Shown piece after piece: positions 11,322 through 21,534 of a DNA stretch of 64,000 nt. Made by a program: the position numbers and the translations under genes. The stretch covers positions 119,250,100 through 119,314,099 of the forward strand of contig CAMZMU010000041.1 in NCBI GenBank assembly GCA_947311845.1, given 5' to 3'. The DNA comes from Poa pratensis (Eukaryota > Streptophyta > Magnoliopsida > Poales > Poaceae). Positions within the stretch are counted from its first letter, which is position 1. The number at the start of each line of letters is the position of its first letter. The notes beneath the pieces were generated by a model, which had not been told where the DNA came from, searched no databases, and worked only from the letters and a program-made list of their open reading frames with translations.

Positions 11322-11673
11322 TAATAATCTATGTTAGTTCAGACATGTAAGTTGGTAACTTTGTTGAATGTATACACGTCACATTATACAACGTTGAACT
11401 TCTTGTCTTACGAGATTTTGATCAAATTCCAAGTGTAAATTATAACTTATGTCCCAACTACTTAGCGATTTAATTTGTCCCGTAGCAACGCACGGGCATC
11501 CTGCTAGTATACCATTATATACCGCCGGAGGCATCGCTTATTCAGAGGCTCGGATAAAAATTTCCCGGCCCACCCGATATGCTGTATCTGCTCGGGCCAG
11601 AAAAAGAGCACATCCCGCATATCAACCGGAATTTTCCAGGCGGAGGGGTTTATACGGTATCTGCTAGATGCTC

Positions 11674-11987
11674 TGAATGCGTCGTAATCCGGAAAAAAAA
11701 AGTATTCCCTCCGGTTCCAGCACCATCGATTCCCCGTCGTCTCGATCGGAGCCGTCAGTTTCCCGTCCCACAGATGGCACAAACGTAGCCGCTCAACCTT
11801 CGCCTTCCCTTCCGTCCCACAACCCGCAGCTAGCCTAGACCGGGTCCACGCCGCCGGCGCCCCGCGAAATCTCCTCGCTTCGACTCCTCCTCCGCTCCCC
11901 TCCCCATCCTTCCGCCCCCACCTCACACCACCACCACCGCCTCCTCCCCCCGCCACCACCACCAGAACCCTACCCCAGCCCACACCC
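11674..11987 (+). promoter_or_regulatory. Remaining DGD1 proximal promoter and 5' UTR
   Basis: Only about 314 bp separate the end of the Harbinger-like element from the DGD1 ATG. The region is C-rich near the ATG, as expected for a grass 5' UTR, ending with CACACCCATGG around the start codon. No clear TATA box was identified. Upstream regulatory DNA has been displaced by the nested transposons. Confidence 0.5.
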
Positions 11988-13431
11988 ATGGCCAGCTTCG
12001 GCGTGGACACGCGCCCGGCCGCGGCGGGGGAGGGCGCGCTGTCCTTCCTCTCCCGGAGCCTGCGGGAGGACCTGCGCCTCATCCGCGCGCGGGCCGGGGA
12101 GCTCGAGACCTTCCTCAGCGCGCCCGTCCCGGAGCCCGAGCTCTTCACGCGCATCCGCCGGGCCTACACCACCACCTCCTCTGCCTCCTCCTCGAGGACG
12201 CGCCTGGACCTGTCGGCGATAGGGAAGGCGTTCGAGGCCGAGGTGGGGAGGGGGTGGGGGGCCAAGGCCGGGTGGAGGTGGGAGGAGCAGGACGCCGGGG
12301 AGTGGGAGCCCATTCGGGCCGTCAAGGCGCGCCTCAGGGACCTCGACCGGAGGCGCCAGGACCAGGCCTCCGACGTGCTACACAAGGTCAAGCTCAGCCT
12401 GGTAAGCTTTACAAACTCCCACCAACGCTAGCATACTTACTGCGGATGTGAACTGCAGCCTTGCCGTTTGAGTTGCATCCAAAAGCAGCACTCGCCAATT
12501 CCAACACGGATAGCCATCCTCAATTGTACTTTGGACGTTTTCAATCCTGAAATGTTTTTGGGCACTTCAGTTGTGAAATATTAACTTCCATTTTGAGGAA
12601 ATTGAGTAAACTGTGTTGTTCTCTTGTGCCAAAAATTGAGTTTTACGCTTATGATTTCGAGCGGAAACATTCACCGCTGTGGTCCAAGTTTCCAACAAGT
12701 TTGAGCTTAGTTGTCGACAATTCATCCTCTGTAGGACCTTATCTGAAGTTAGTTTTATGGTTCAGATTTGTACTTATATGATTGAAAAGTGAAGTGTAAA
12801 AAATCATACGATGTTCCAGTCTAAGAATAATATAGCTAGGGGATGAATTTTATGTAGTTACATGCCTTGCCTGTTCTTAGTTAATATGAACACGGTGATT
12901 TCAAATACCATCTACTAACTAGTCTAAATAATCGAAGGACTAAGGCTGGTGTTGTAAGAAACCTGCATGCCCCAAGTTAATGAAGATGCTCTCTAATGTT
13001 AACTTGAGCCCGCCTAATTTTTGAGTTTTCATGTTGGATTAGGTGTTAATATTGGAACCTTTAATATTTTTAAAATTTGAAATGATAATCTGGAACCAAA
13101 AGTAAAATTCAGGCACCATAATCATTGCAGGATACCTCACATGTTAATTGTTCTGTGTGCTGTGAATGATCCATTAAAATTTTACCTAAAAAAGGTCTGC
13201 AGTTAAAATTGTACATTTATTATCTGCAAAGTTACACAATTCGAGTTTGCTTTGCAATGCATTTATCTTACATAAGCCTGTTCTGGGATTTACTTATTGC
13301 AGCTTGCTCTAGCAAATATTCTACTGATTGTCATTGAGTACATATATATGAGACTATGAGTGCACTAAAATGATGTACCATTGCGATTCCTATTGCAGAA
13401 ATCTATGAGCTTTGCATCTGAAGCATCTGAG

Positions 13432-14920
13432 GTTAGTCATCTGGTTTCATATTATGTTGCATTTTGCATTCAAGCATCACCTTTTTGTGCCTATGCCAGT
13501 GTCTTTTTATCAGCACCAATGAATTTAATTTTCTGTATGAATACCTACAACTGCAAGAGATGTTTTCTGAAGAACAATATTAATTGTGACATTTGCTGCC
13601 TGCAGTTCATTCCTCATGTATCATGTGTGTATTACTAAATATGGAATTGGCAGAAATGTTCCTGTTTCCAGATTAAAGGTCAAATATGGCTGTACAATCT
13701 AGGGAAAAATAAATCCTTGGGTGTCCTTACAAAAAATTACAAACCCTTACATGCCCCTAGACCCACTTGACAGAGATACGGGGTGGCTAGATGTAGGTTT
13801 TTTTAATTGTGCAGGGTCATATAGGGATTTTAACCTTCAACCTACCAAGTTTCAGCTTCTGATGTAGGGAACATAATCTAGTCAGAATGTATGCAATGGT
13901 ATTGAACTAAGGATATGAAACATTGTGGAGTTTTGGTGTGTTGGCCGATGCCACGCAAGATCGAAAGAATAACAAGACGAAGAATTAAAAGAACACAAGA
14001 AACTTGTTATCCATAGTAGTACTCAGTTTTCTTCCTACTTAATAAAGTTTATAACAGATTGCTTTCTCCCCAATAAGAAGAGAGACTTTAATAGAGATGG
14101 ACACGTGCCAGGAGCCAATAGTGCCATAGAATCTATGCCCTCTTGAGTGTCACCCTCATGGCCTTCCTCTTGCGATCTCTTTGTCCTACAGACACACTAT
14201 AGTCTCTTGAGCATTTTGTCTCATGAGATCCACTAGTTTTCTTTTATTTGCATTGTTTACTTAATTCTACTCAATAAAGTCAGTGTATGAAACATAATCT
14301 CTTGAGCATTATGGAACATAATCTAGTCAGAATTTATGCGATTGTAACGATATGAAACATCGCGGAGTGTAGGTGTGTCGGCCGATGCCATGCCAGATCA
14401 AAATAGATTTTATGAGTCTTGACTCCTGGCATGCGTCCACATTCATCGAAGTCTCTCTTCTTATGCGGGAGAAAGGAAGAGAGCAATTTTATTATCAACT
14501 TTATTTCGTAGGTTGAAAACCGGGTACTGCTATGGAAAATAGATTTCATGTGTCCTTCAATTCTTCGTATTTTTATTATATGTCCTCTTGAGTGTCACTG
14601 TCATGGCCTTCTATGGGGATCTCTTTGTCCTACCAGACATCTCTTGAGCGTATTTGCTCATGGATCCACTAGTTTTTCTTCTAATTGCATCTTCTACTTA
14701 AGTATACTATGAGTACTGCTAAAACTATCCAGTTTCATGGGCCTTAGTTTTCTGAGTCCTAGGCACCATGTCCTATAATGAAGCTTATTCTAGCTCAATG
14801 ATTTAGCACCATTCACATGAGAAGTCTGCATGCATTCAGACATTGGATTTCATGTCTGTCTAGTGATCAGCTACCTCTTTCTGCTTTTTACATATCTTAA
14901 TTAGTATTGATTTAACGCAG
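13432..14920 (+). other. DGD1 intron 2 with a rearranged internal duplication
   Basis: This 1.49 kb intron contains two copies of a block of about 400 bp, at 13,868-14,263 and 14,311-14,705. The outer parts are in direct orientation: GGAACATAATCTAGTCAGAA at 13,869 and 14,311, and CCTCTTGAGTGTCAC at about 14,138 and 14,582. The middle about 180 bp is inverted in the second copy; for example AAGAAGAGAGACTT at about 14,076 reads as its reverse complement near 14,450. Confidence 0.75.
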
Positions 14921-15637
14921 GAAGTTCCACCACTGGATTTAAACGAACTCCTTGCATATTTTCTAAAGCAATCTGGACCACTGTTTGACCAACTTGGCAT
15001 TAAAAGAGGTATGGGGCATGATTTTAGTTACAGATCTCGAGTCTGCAGAATTTTGGAACATATGCGTGTGAGCTTGTGCTGTACTTATTTTTCTTTGTTG
15101 TGTGGAATAGATGTGTGTGACAAGTTAGTGGAGTCTCTATGCAGCAAGCGCAAGGACCACTCTGCATATGATCTGCTGTCAACTAGTGAACGATCTTCAT
15201 TCAGAAATGATAATGGTTGTGATGAGCTTGACCTAAGAATAGCTAGCGTCCTACAAAGTACAGGACATAATTACGAAGGCGGATTTTGGGATGATGGGCA
15301 AAAGTATGATACAGCTGACAAGAGACATGTTGCCATAGTCACTACAGCCAGTCTTCCTGGATGACGGGAACGGCTGTAAACCCTTTGTTTCGAGCTGCAT
15401 ACTTGGCTAAATCTTCCAAGCAATATGTAACCTTAATGGTGCCATGGCTTTGCAAGTCAGATCAAGAGCTCGTCTATCCCAATAATATGACTTTTAGTTC
15501 TCCAGAAGACCAAGAAACTTATATAAGGGGTTGGCTGGAGGAAAGAGTTGGATTCAAAACCGACTTCAAAATATCATTCTACCCTGGAAAGGTATGGTTC
15601 CTTTTTCAGCCCAGTATGTTAAATGCCATGTGTATTA

Positions 15638-15798
15638 CTCCCTCCGTTCAAATATATAAGACGTTTTAGCTCTTCAACATGTTGTCTAGGTGCATACTAA
15701 AATGAATGTGCATACACACTAAAATATGTCTACATACATCTACATATATGTGAATATGGACAAATGCTAAAACATCTTATATTTAGGAACGGAGGGAG
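15638..15798. mobile_element. Stowaway MITE in DGD1 intron 4
   Basis: It runs from CTCCCTCCGTTCAAATATAT to a right end whose reverse complement is CTCCCTCCGTTCCTAAATAT, flanked by TA on both sides (15,636-15,637 and 15,799-15,800). It lies entirely within the intron between exons 4 and 5. The interior (GTTGTCTAGGTGCATACTAAAATG) resembles that of the MITE at 25,765-25,925. Confidence 0.9.
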
Positions 15799-17203
15799 TA
15801 GTTGTCTAATCGTTATTTTCTTAAAACTGCAGTTTCAAAAAGAAAGGAGAAGTATAATCCCTGCCGGGGACACTTCACAATTTATACCATCAAAGGAAGC
15901 CGACATTGCAATTCTGGAAGAACCTGAACACCTGAACTGGTACCATCATGGAAAGCGCTGGACCGATAAATTTAATCATGTTGTTGGTGTTGTGCATACT
16001 AATTACTTGGAGTATATAAAGAGAGAGAAGAATGGTGCTATTCAAGCTTTTTTTGTCAAGCACATTAACAACCTTGTTGCCAGAGCTTATTGCCATAAGG
16101 TACTGTGTTCATTGCAGTGTGCACGGTTAACTCTTCTTCACATGCATGTATTCAGTTTAACTATGTGATAGTTTATTTTTCTTTTCCAAGCTCATCGTAT
16201 CAATATGATGTAGATTTTGCGACTATCAGGAGCTACTCAAGATCTAGCGAGGTCCATGATCTGCAATGTACATGGTGTTAATCCGAAATTTCTGGAGGTT
16301 GGGGAGAGAATAGCATCAGAGATGGAGTCTGGCCAGCAGTCCATGTCCAAAGGAGCTTATTTTCTGGGGAAGATGGTCTGGGCCAAAGGCTACAGAGAAC
16401 TGATAGATTTGCTTGCGAAGCACAAGACCGATTTGGAAGGCTTCAAACTGGATGTCTACGGAAATGGTGAAGATTCATTTGAAGTGCAATCAGCTGCCAA
16501 GAAGTTGGATTTAAATCTTAATTTCCATAAGGGCCGGGATCATGCAGATGATTCTCTTCATGGGTACAGACCCGAACCATCCTGCCTGGAATGCATATGC
16601 CTTCTACATCTTTTTCATGTCATTGATCTGAATGCTTCTCATGTTCTTTTCCAGGTACAAAGTTTTCGTAAACCCAAGCATTAGTGATGTCCTCTGCACA
16701 GCAACTGCTGAGGCGCTAGCCATGGGCAAATTTGTGGTGTGCGCAGATCACCCATCCAACGATTTCTTCAGGTCATTCCCAAACTGCCTGGCATACACCA
16801 CATCGGAGGACTTCGTCGCCAAAGTGAAGGAAGCAATGACCCGTGATCCCGAGCCCCTCACGCCCGAGCAACGATACAACCTCTCGTGGGAGGCTGCGAC
16901 CCAGAGGTTTATGGAGCACTCCGAGCTGGACAAGGTCCTGAGCCACAACAACGACTCTGCCAGCACCTCTGGACGCGCTAACAGCGTCGTCGACAGGAAG
17001 ATGATGAGGGAGTCAGCCTCGCTGCCAAACATGTCGGACATCGTAGACGGTGGGCTAGCGTTCGCCCACTACTGTTTCACGGGCAACGAGCTCCTCAGGC
17101 TGTCGACCGGGGCGGTACCCGGGACCCTCAATTACAACAAGCAACATAGCTCGGATCTGCACCTGCTGCCCCTCAGGTACAGAATCCTATATACGGCTGG
17201 TAG

Positions 17204-18488
17204 AGACACAGCCCACTGCTGTTAGTAGTACATAGATAGGTCTGTAATATGTGACACTAATTCTTCTTTCTTCCTCCTAGCCCAAAGGCAGCCTTGTTCA
17301 TTATTATCATTACAAAACTACAAACTACTTGTAGCAAGCATTAGAGATAAAGAGTTTCGGTACCCTTTTTTCACATAGTATCTCTTTCTGAGTGGTACAA
17401 TACTAGCAACGAGAATCCTATGCCCATGTCCGCACCAAAACTAGTCCTACTCGCATGCGTGTACCGCACTGGTGGCACTGTTGCACTCATCCACTGCTCC
17501 ACTGTTGTCTTCTTATCTATCTACACCTATGTGGTATATGCAGTAGTAGTACCATGGCAGGTAGAGCTTGGAATGTCTGCCTGGTACTACATTACAATGC
17601 ATCACTACATGCTGTAGATGCACTGTGATCACCGAGTCACTGAGATAGACGGGTCCCTGGTAAATGCCACGTCATCCCTGCCTACTACTCTTATCAGCAT
17701 GTGCTGGCGTGGCCCCACCGCCGCACCTAGGTAGGTAGGCAGGTAGGTTGGTACCCCATACTGGCAGGCAGCTCTGGGCCTCTGATGGGTGGGCCTTGTC
17801 GCCACTACTTGTACGGTAGTACCGTACTCCAGTATCTGCAAATTGCAATGGTTTGTTTTCGGATTTAGAGTGGTGACCTGCTGCTACTCTGTGGCCGTGA
17901 GGACCATATGCAGTTTAGTGCGGCACATTGTGGTGGAGAATTCGTGTCAGCCATTATGAGACTGGACGAGTGGTGGGCGCAGCAGCAGCCCCAGCTCTGG
18001 CTCTGAATTCTGAATGTGCTCGTACAGTGGAGCCAAATCCAGGGACAGGATTAGGATCGTCCATCGCATCAGACGTGGAATAATTCTTAGTGGAGCTTTG
18101 GTGTTCAAATTTGAACATAGTATGAAATCAAAATGAACTGTTTCATGTGAAATCCTGGCTGGAGGCCAGAGTTTCCCTCCCTGTGCTATCCTTGCTGCCT
18201 TGTGCGCAGTTATTTTTTTATCTGCAGACAGGAGCCGGATTTGCTGGGATCGATCCCCGAACTGACCTCACATTTGTCGCCCCAATTCTCTCGGCATCAT
18301 CATCTCCACCGTGCTAGTATGACATGCTACTGTGGCCGGGGTTAGGCTTTCTGATTGTACCATGTAGGAGGCGTGACGACGGCAGCTCACATGACCATGA
18401 TTAGCTCCGTTGTGGAGCCTAGCGGCAAAACAATGACTAGCTCCGCGACCGGATGGGATGGCATTGGACGGATGGGACGTCGTGGTTA
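17204..18488. other. DGD1 3' UTR and intergenic spacer
   Basis: The first few hundred bases are probably DGD1 3' UTR. The rest has no supported gene. A short GTAGGTAGGCAGGTAGG simple-sequence tract lies near 17,730. TTA at 18,486-18,488 is the left target duplication of the next element. Confidence 0.5.
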
Positions 18489-19114
18489 GAGCATCTCCAC
18501 CGGGGCCTTCAAATGACCCCAAAGGCTTATTAGGGTCCGGACGCCTAAAAACGCCACCAGCGGCATCCCCAAAGGGTCGTCCCGAGCAAAATCGTGTCCG
18601 GCACCCCGAAGAGGCATCCAAATTTGGAGACCCTCTCGGGGGTGTCGGACATGGGTGCGGACATGCTTCTGACAGGGCTGGCCCGCCCGTCATACGCACA
18701 GCGCCCCGCCCCGTGTTAACTTGGGCTTGGCAGGAGGTCGTTGCGCCGCGTTTAATGGCGAGGCGACGAGACGGCGGCTCGCCTGTCATCACGCCTCGCA
18801 ATAACGTCGCGCCCGTTCCCATGGCGCAGACGGAAGCGACGCGTGCTGCAGTCGCAGCGGCTGCCCGCGGCGGCGCCCTGCGCACGCGTCGTCGGCGTCA
18901 ATGTGTGGCCAGGCGAACCGGTGGCCGCGTTAATGCAGGCCACCCAACCCCGCTCCTCCAGCCGCCTTTAAAACCCGACGCGTACCCCAAACGTTCACAT
19001 GCCATTGACTCAAAGTCACCACAAAGTCAACGGGTCCACATGCCATTGACTCAAAGTCACCACAAAGTCAGCCAACCCCAAGTCAGCGAATCTCATCCCC
19101 CGGTGGAGATGCTC
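18489..19114. mobile_element. PIF/Harbinger-type MITE with perfect TSD
   Basis: Terminal inverted repeats GAGCATCTCCACCGGGG (17 bp, perfect) are flanked by the 3-bp duplication TTA at 18,486-18,488 and 19,115-19,117. The length is 626 bp. The interior is GC-rich and contains two direct copies of ACATGCCATTGACTCAAAGT plus following bases, starting about 18,997 and 19,038 (period 41 bp). The long plus-strand frame across it (18,458-19,150) crosses both element ends and is not a gene. Confidence 0.85.
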
Positions 19115-19375
19115 TTATCTTCTTCACTCGAGCTCCTCCTGGTATGGTAGCCATTTTTTTACAGCCATGGGCAATGCTAAAGCTTTGCCTTTCTACCAAT
19201 GTGCGTGTAGAAAGTAGAGGAATACTACCGCTGCTCCAGATTACTGCTACCGCGCGCGGCTGCCTTTGCTTTGGTTCGACGTTTCTGCCTGAATCTCCAC
19301 TGTTTGGAGGTTCAGGCTGGCGACTGTGCGCTGCCCTGGCCGAAATGGATCATAGTGACGACAGGGAATAAAAAC

Positions 19376-19991
19376 GGGAGCGCCTGTGTGTCGACCCGTG
19401 CGACGATAAGCACGGGTCGCACACCCTCCCCGCCTCACTTCTTCTTCTTCCCCGCCTCCGATTCTTCCTCTGCCCACGCCGCCTTGCATCTCCTTCACCT
19501 CCGGCCACCGCGATTCTCTCTTCTTTTTCTTCCTCGAACCGCCATCCGACGCCGGCCGTGCCGCCTGCTGCCGCCACCCGCGGCCGGCGTCGCTACCGCG
19601 CCGCCTCGCCGTCCCGCCCTGCCCCAGCCGCCTCCTCCGCCGGTCCGCCGCCGCCTGGCCGGCCATCCCTCGAAAACCCCCCGCACCCGAACCTAACTCC
19701 GGCCACCCGCACCCACCCGCACAAGATAAGTTGCGTACCTCACCTCCACCTGCGCCGCCGCGGCGAGCCGCGTCGCCGCCGGCTACGGCGAGGTCCATCC
19801 CTCGCCTGGCCGGCGACGTCGCGGCCAGCCGCGCCGTCCCCGTCGGCGGCGAGGTCCTCAAACTCGTGCAGCTCCGGCCGTCTCCGCTTCTTCCTCCGCT
19901 CCGTTGGGCCGGCCCACTCGCGCCTCTCCTCGCACTGCCGGGGTGTGCGACGCGCGACTATCGTCGCACTGGTCGATAAATAGGAAACGCC
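19376..19991. mobile_element. Mutator-like element, possible Pack-MULE
   Basis: The element is flanked by a perfect 9-bp direct repeat, AATAAAAAC, at 19,367-19,375 and 19,992-20,000. The ends form imperfect inverted repeats of about 50 bp with conserved inner blocks TCGACC, GTGCGACGATA and GTCGCACACCC. The 616-bp element has a strongly GC-rich, pyrimidine-biased interior resembling a grass 5' UTR or first exon. No transposase is present. The 9-bp duplication and terminal repeats support a Mutator-type element. Capture of host gene sequence (Pack-MULE) is inferred from composition only; the parent gene is not identified. Confidence 0.75.
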
Positions 19992-20000
19992 AATAAAAAC

Positions 20001-20387
20001 TCTACTGTAAGACGTACACGTAGCCACGGCCCACGGCTAGCTGGGCCAAAGCTCGTCGTCGTCGCCGCCTTTCTTGCCCTCCATGATTACGCCTTTAATC
20101 GATGAGAAGCGGGTAGGGTTTCAATCATTCAGAGGGGGCATCGAAACGGAACGGTGACAGAAACGGCGTGGGAAGGCGACACGTCTTCGGAGCACCACAC
20201 TTGCTGGGCACATGCGGAATGGATCCCCTGTGCAGCCAGTGCAACCGTGTAGGAGAATTGCAGCGGTTTCGCTTCCGCTCTTTGGATGAAATTCTGTGTA
20301 CACATTTTTAAGTGGCCAACTGACGTTTGGCGCATCTTCTCCTTCCCAGTAGTTTGAGTTTTTCGTTTGGCGCGTGAATCCGGGTCC
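20001..20387. other. Spacer between two Mutator-like elements
   Basis: No gene is supported. The small minus-strand frames here show no recognisable protein features. Confidence 0.5.
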
Positions 20388-20396
20388 AAAATGCAG

Positions 20397-21525
20397 GAGG
20401 AAATTACATTTTAGCATCATAACTAGGGCTAGATTAACGAGTTAGTGCCTGAGTTTTCGGCGAGCCGTTACAAATTGCACAAATTTTTGGTTGATCTCAA
20501 TATAACAGAAAACCTGACAAGCTGAACCCACACGTCAGCTGGTGGAGCCCGCCCGTTAGGGTTGAATTTTGTCAACCCCAGCTCGGAGGGGGCGACATCG
20601 ACGTCGACAACTGCATGGGGAGCACGGCGACGTGGAGGAGTGACTCAGGACGCGAGGCTCTTCAGGCTTCGCCAGCTTCCTGGAGTCGCGAGGGAGCTCC
20701 AGGAACCTACGAGCAAGGCAGAGGCAACGTCATTGAGGGGATTAACGCGGCCGCGACCGGAGCCGGAGTTGGGGAAGATGACCGCCACACCGACGATTAG
20801 AGGAGAAGTGGCTTCATTCCTTCCATGGGTACTATTAGGACGACGAGGCGGAGCTAACAAACACGAAAATGGAACTCGGAGAGGCCACGACGACAAGAAG
20901 GAGCACGATGTCAATGGTGGCGCGCTCTGGGACGTTGACCCGTGTTGTCAGCGCACATGGCACAACGAGCTTCCCCGAGTAGCCCAGAGGCCCCGCCGCG
21001 TCCTTCTCTTCCTCCTCGTGGAGTAGCTCTTGCTGGGGCAACCTGAATCGACGCCGCGTGACTGTCTTCCTTCTCTCTGATCAAGCGCAGCCGCACTCGA
21101 TTCACCGCCCGCCACTCCCCGGTCGTCTCCGACCCCCTCAATGTCGTCAGGGTGAGCAACTGGCCAATTTGCGCTATTTTCCACGCTCGCGCACTTCCTG
21201 TAGCCGCTTCCCGTCGTGTCCCACTGTGCGCCGCCGCTCGGGGACATCACCGGAGCTCCTCTGGCTACCATATGGTTCTTTAGCACCTCCAATAGGTGTT
21301 GCTCCGCCACTCCGGAGCTGGGTTGACCAAATTCAACCTTGATAGGCGGGCCCCACCAGCTGACGCATGGGTCCAATCTGTCAGGTTTGCTGTTAAATTG
21401 AGATCAACCAAAATTTGTGCAATTTCTAATGGTTTGCCCCAAAACTAGCACATGTGAGCAAAATTTAACACGCACTAACTCGTTAACCTAACCCCACAAC
21501 TGTAGTACCAAAATGTAATTTCCTC
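20397..21525. mobile_element. Mutator-like element with long terminal inverted repeats
   Basis: A perfect 9-bp duplication, AAAATGCAG, flanks the element (20,388-20,396 and 21,526-21,534). The terminal inverted repeats begin GAGGAAATTACATTTT and extend about 190 bp, with shared blocks TTAACGAGTTAGTGC, AAATTGCACAAATTTT, GGTTGATCTCAAT and CGTCAGCTGGTGG. The 1,129-bp element has an interior of about 740 bp that is more GC-rich than the arms and may be captured DNA. No transposase frame was found. Overlapping open frames on both strands (for example 20,562-21,026) have no recognisable domain. Confidence 0.85.
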
Positions 21526-21534
21526 AAAATGCAG

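Larger units (their letters stand above)
8750..11507 (+). mobile_element. Non-autonomous Helitron carrying a CAF1-like gene
   Basis: The 5' end is TCTCTACTATATAATATGG, which starts with TC immediately after an A (8,749). The 3' end has a hairpin, CCCGT (11,479-11,483) pairing with ACGGG (11,492-11,496), then seven bases and the terminal CTAG (11,504-11,507) followed by T. This is the standard Helitron signature: 5' TC, 3' hairpin plus CTRR, insertion between A and T, and no target duplication. The length is 2,758 bp. No Rep/helicase ORF is present, so the element is non-autonomous. It carries an intronless CAF1-like ORF (8,916-9,797) and a Stowaway MITE (11,077-11,321), and it lies inside the Harbinger-like element at 8,119-11,673. 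Confidence 0.8.
8119..11673. mobile_element. Non-autonomous PIF/Harbinger-like element, split by a Helitron
   Basis: The left terminus is GAGCAACTCTAGTAGATAC (8,119-8,137). The right terminus, read as reverse complement from 11,673, is GAGCATCTAGCAGATAC. The two match apart from a 2-bp indel and one substitution. The flanking trinucleotides are TAA and TGA, close to the 3-bp TWA duplication of Harbinger elements, with one mutated copy. Removing the Helitron at 8,750-11,507 leaves an element of about 797 bp. The left part is GC-rich and contains a transposon-type ORF remnant on the minus strand. The right end lies only about 314 bp upstream of the DGD1 start codon. Confidence 0.6.
11988..17203 (+). 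pseudogene. DGD1: Digalactosyldiacylglycerol synthase 1 (DGD1), two 1-bp frameshifts
   Basis: DGD1 transfers galactose from UDP-galactose to monogalactosyldiacylglycerol, making digalactosyldiacylglycerol at the plastid outer envelope. Seven exons are readable: 11,988-12,401, 13,399-13,431, 14,921-15,008, 15,111-15,591, 15,833-16,099, 16,214-16,563 and 16,655-17,203. The N-terminal extension begins MASFGVD and includes LSRSLREDLRLIRARAGELE. The glycosyltransferase domain spans [10 protein letters not shown] through [20 protein letters not shown]. Corrected length would be about 727 codons. Exon 4 lacks one base between 15,358 and 15,359, giving TGA at 15,362-15,364 after about 262 residues, before the catalytic domain. 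Exon 7 lacks one C near 17,169-17,172, altering the last residues; the alternative frame ends PIYGW. Both exon lengths are exactly one base short of the expected phase. Both sites adjoin short homopolymers, so sequencing error is a real alternative to loss of function. Confidence 0.85.

Noticed and set aside
18458..19150. 230-codon open frame
   Set aside because: It runs across both ends of the Harbinger MITE; an absence of stops in GC-rich DNA explains it.
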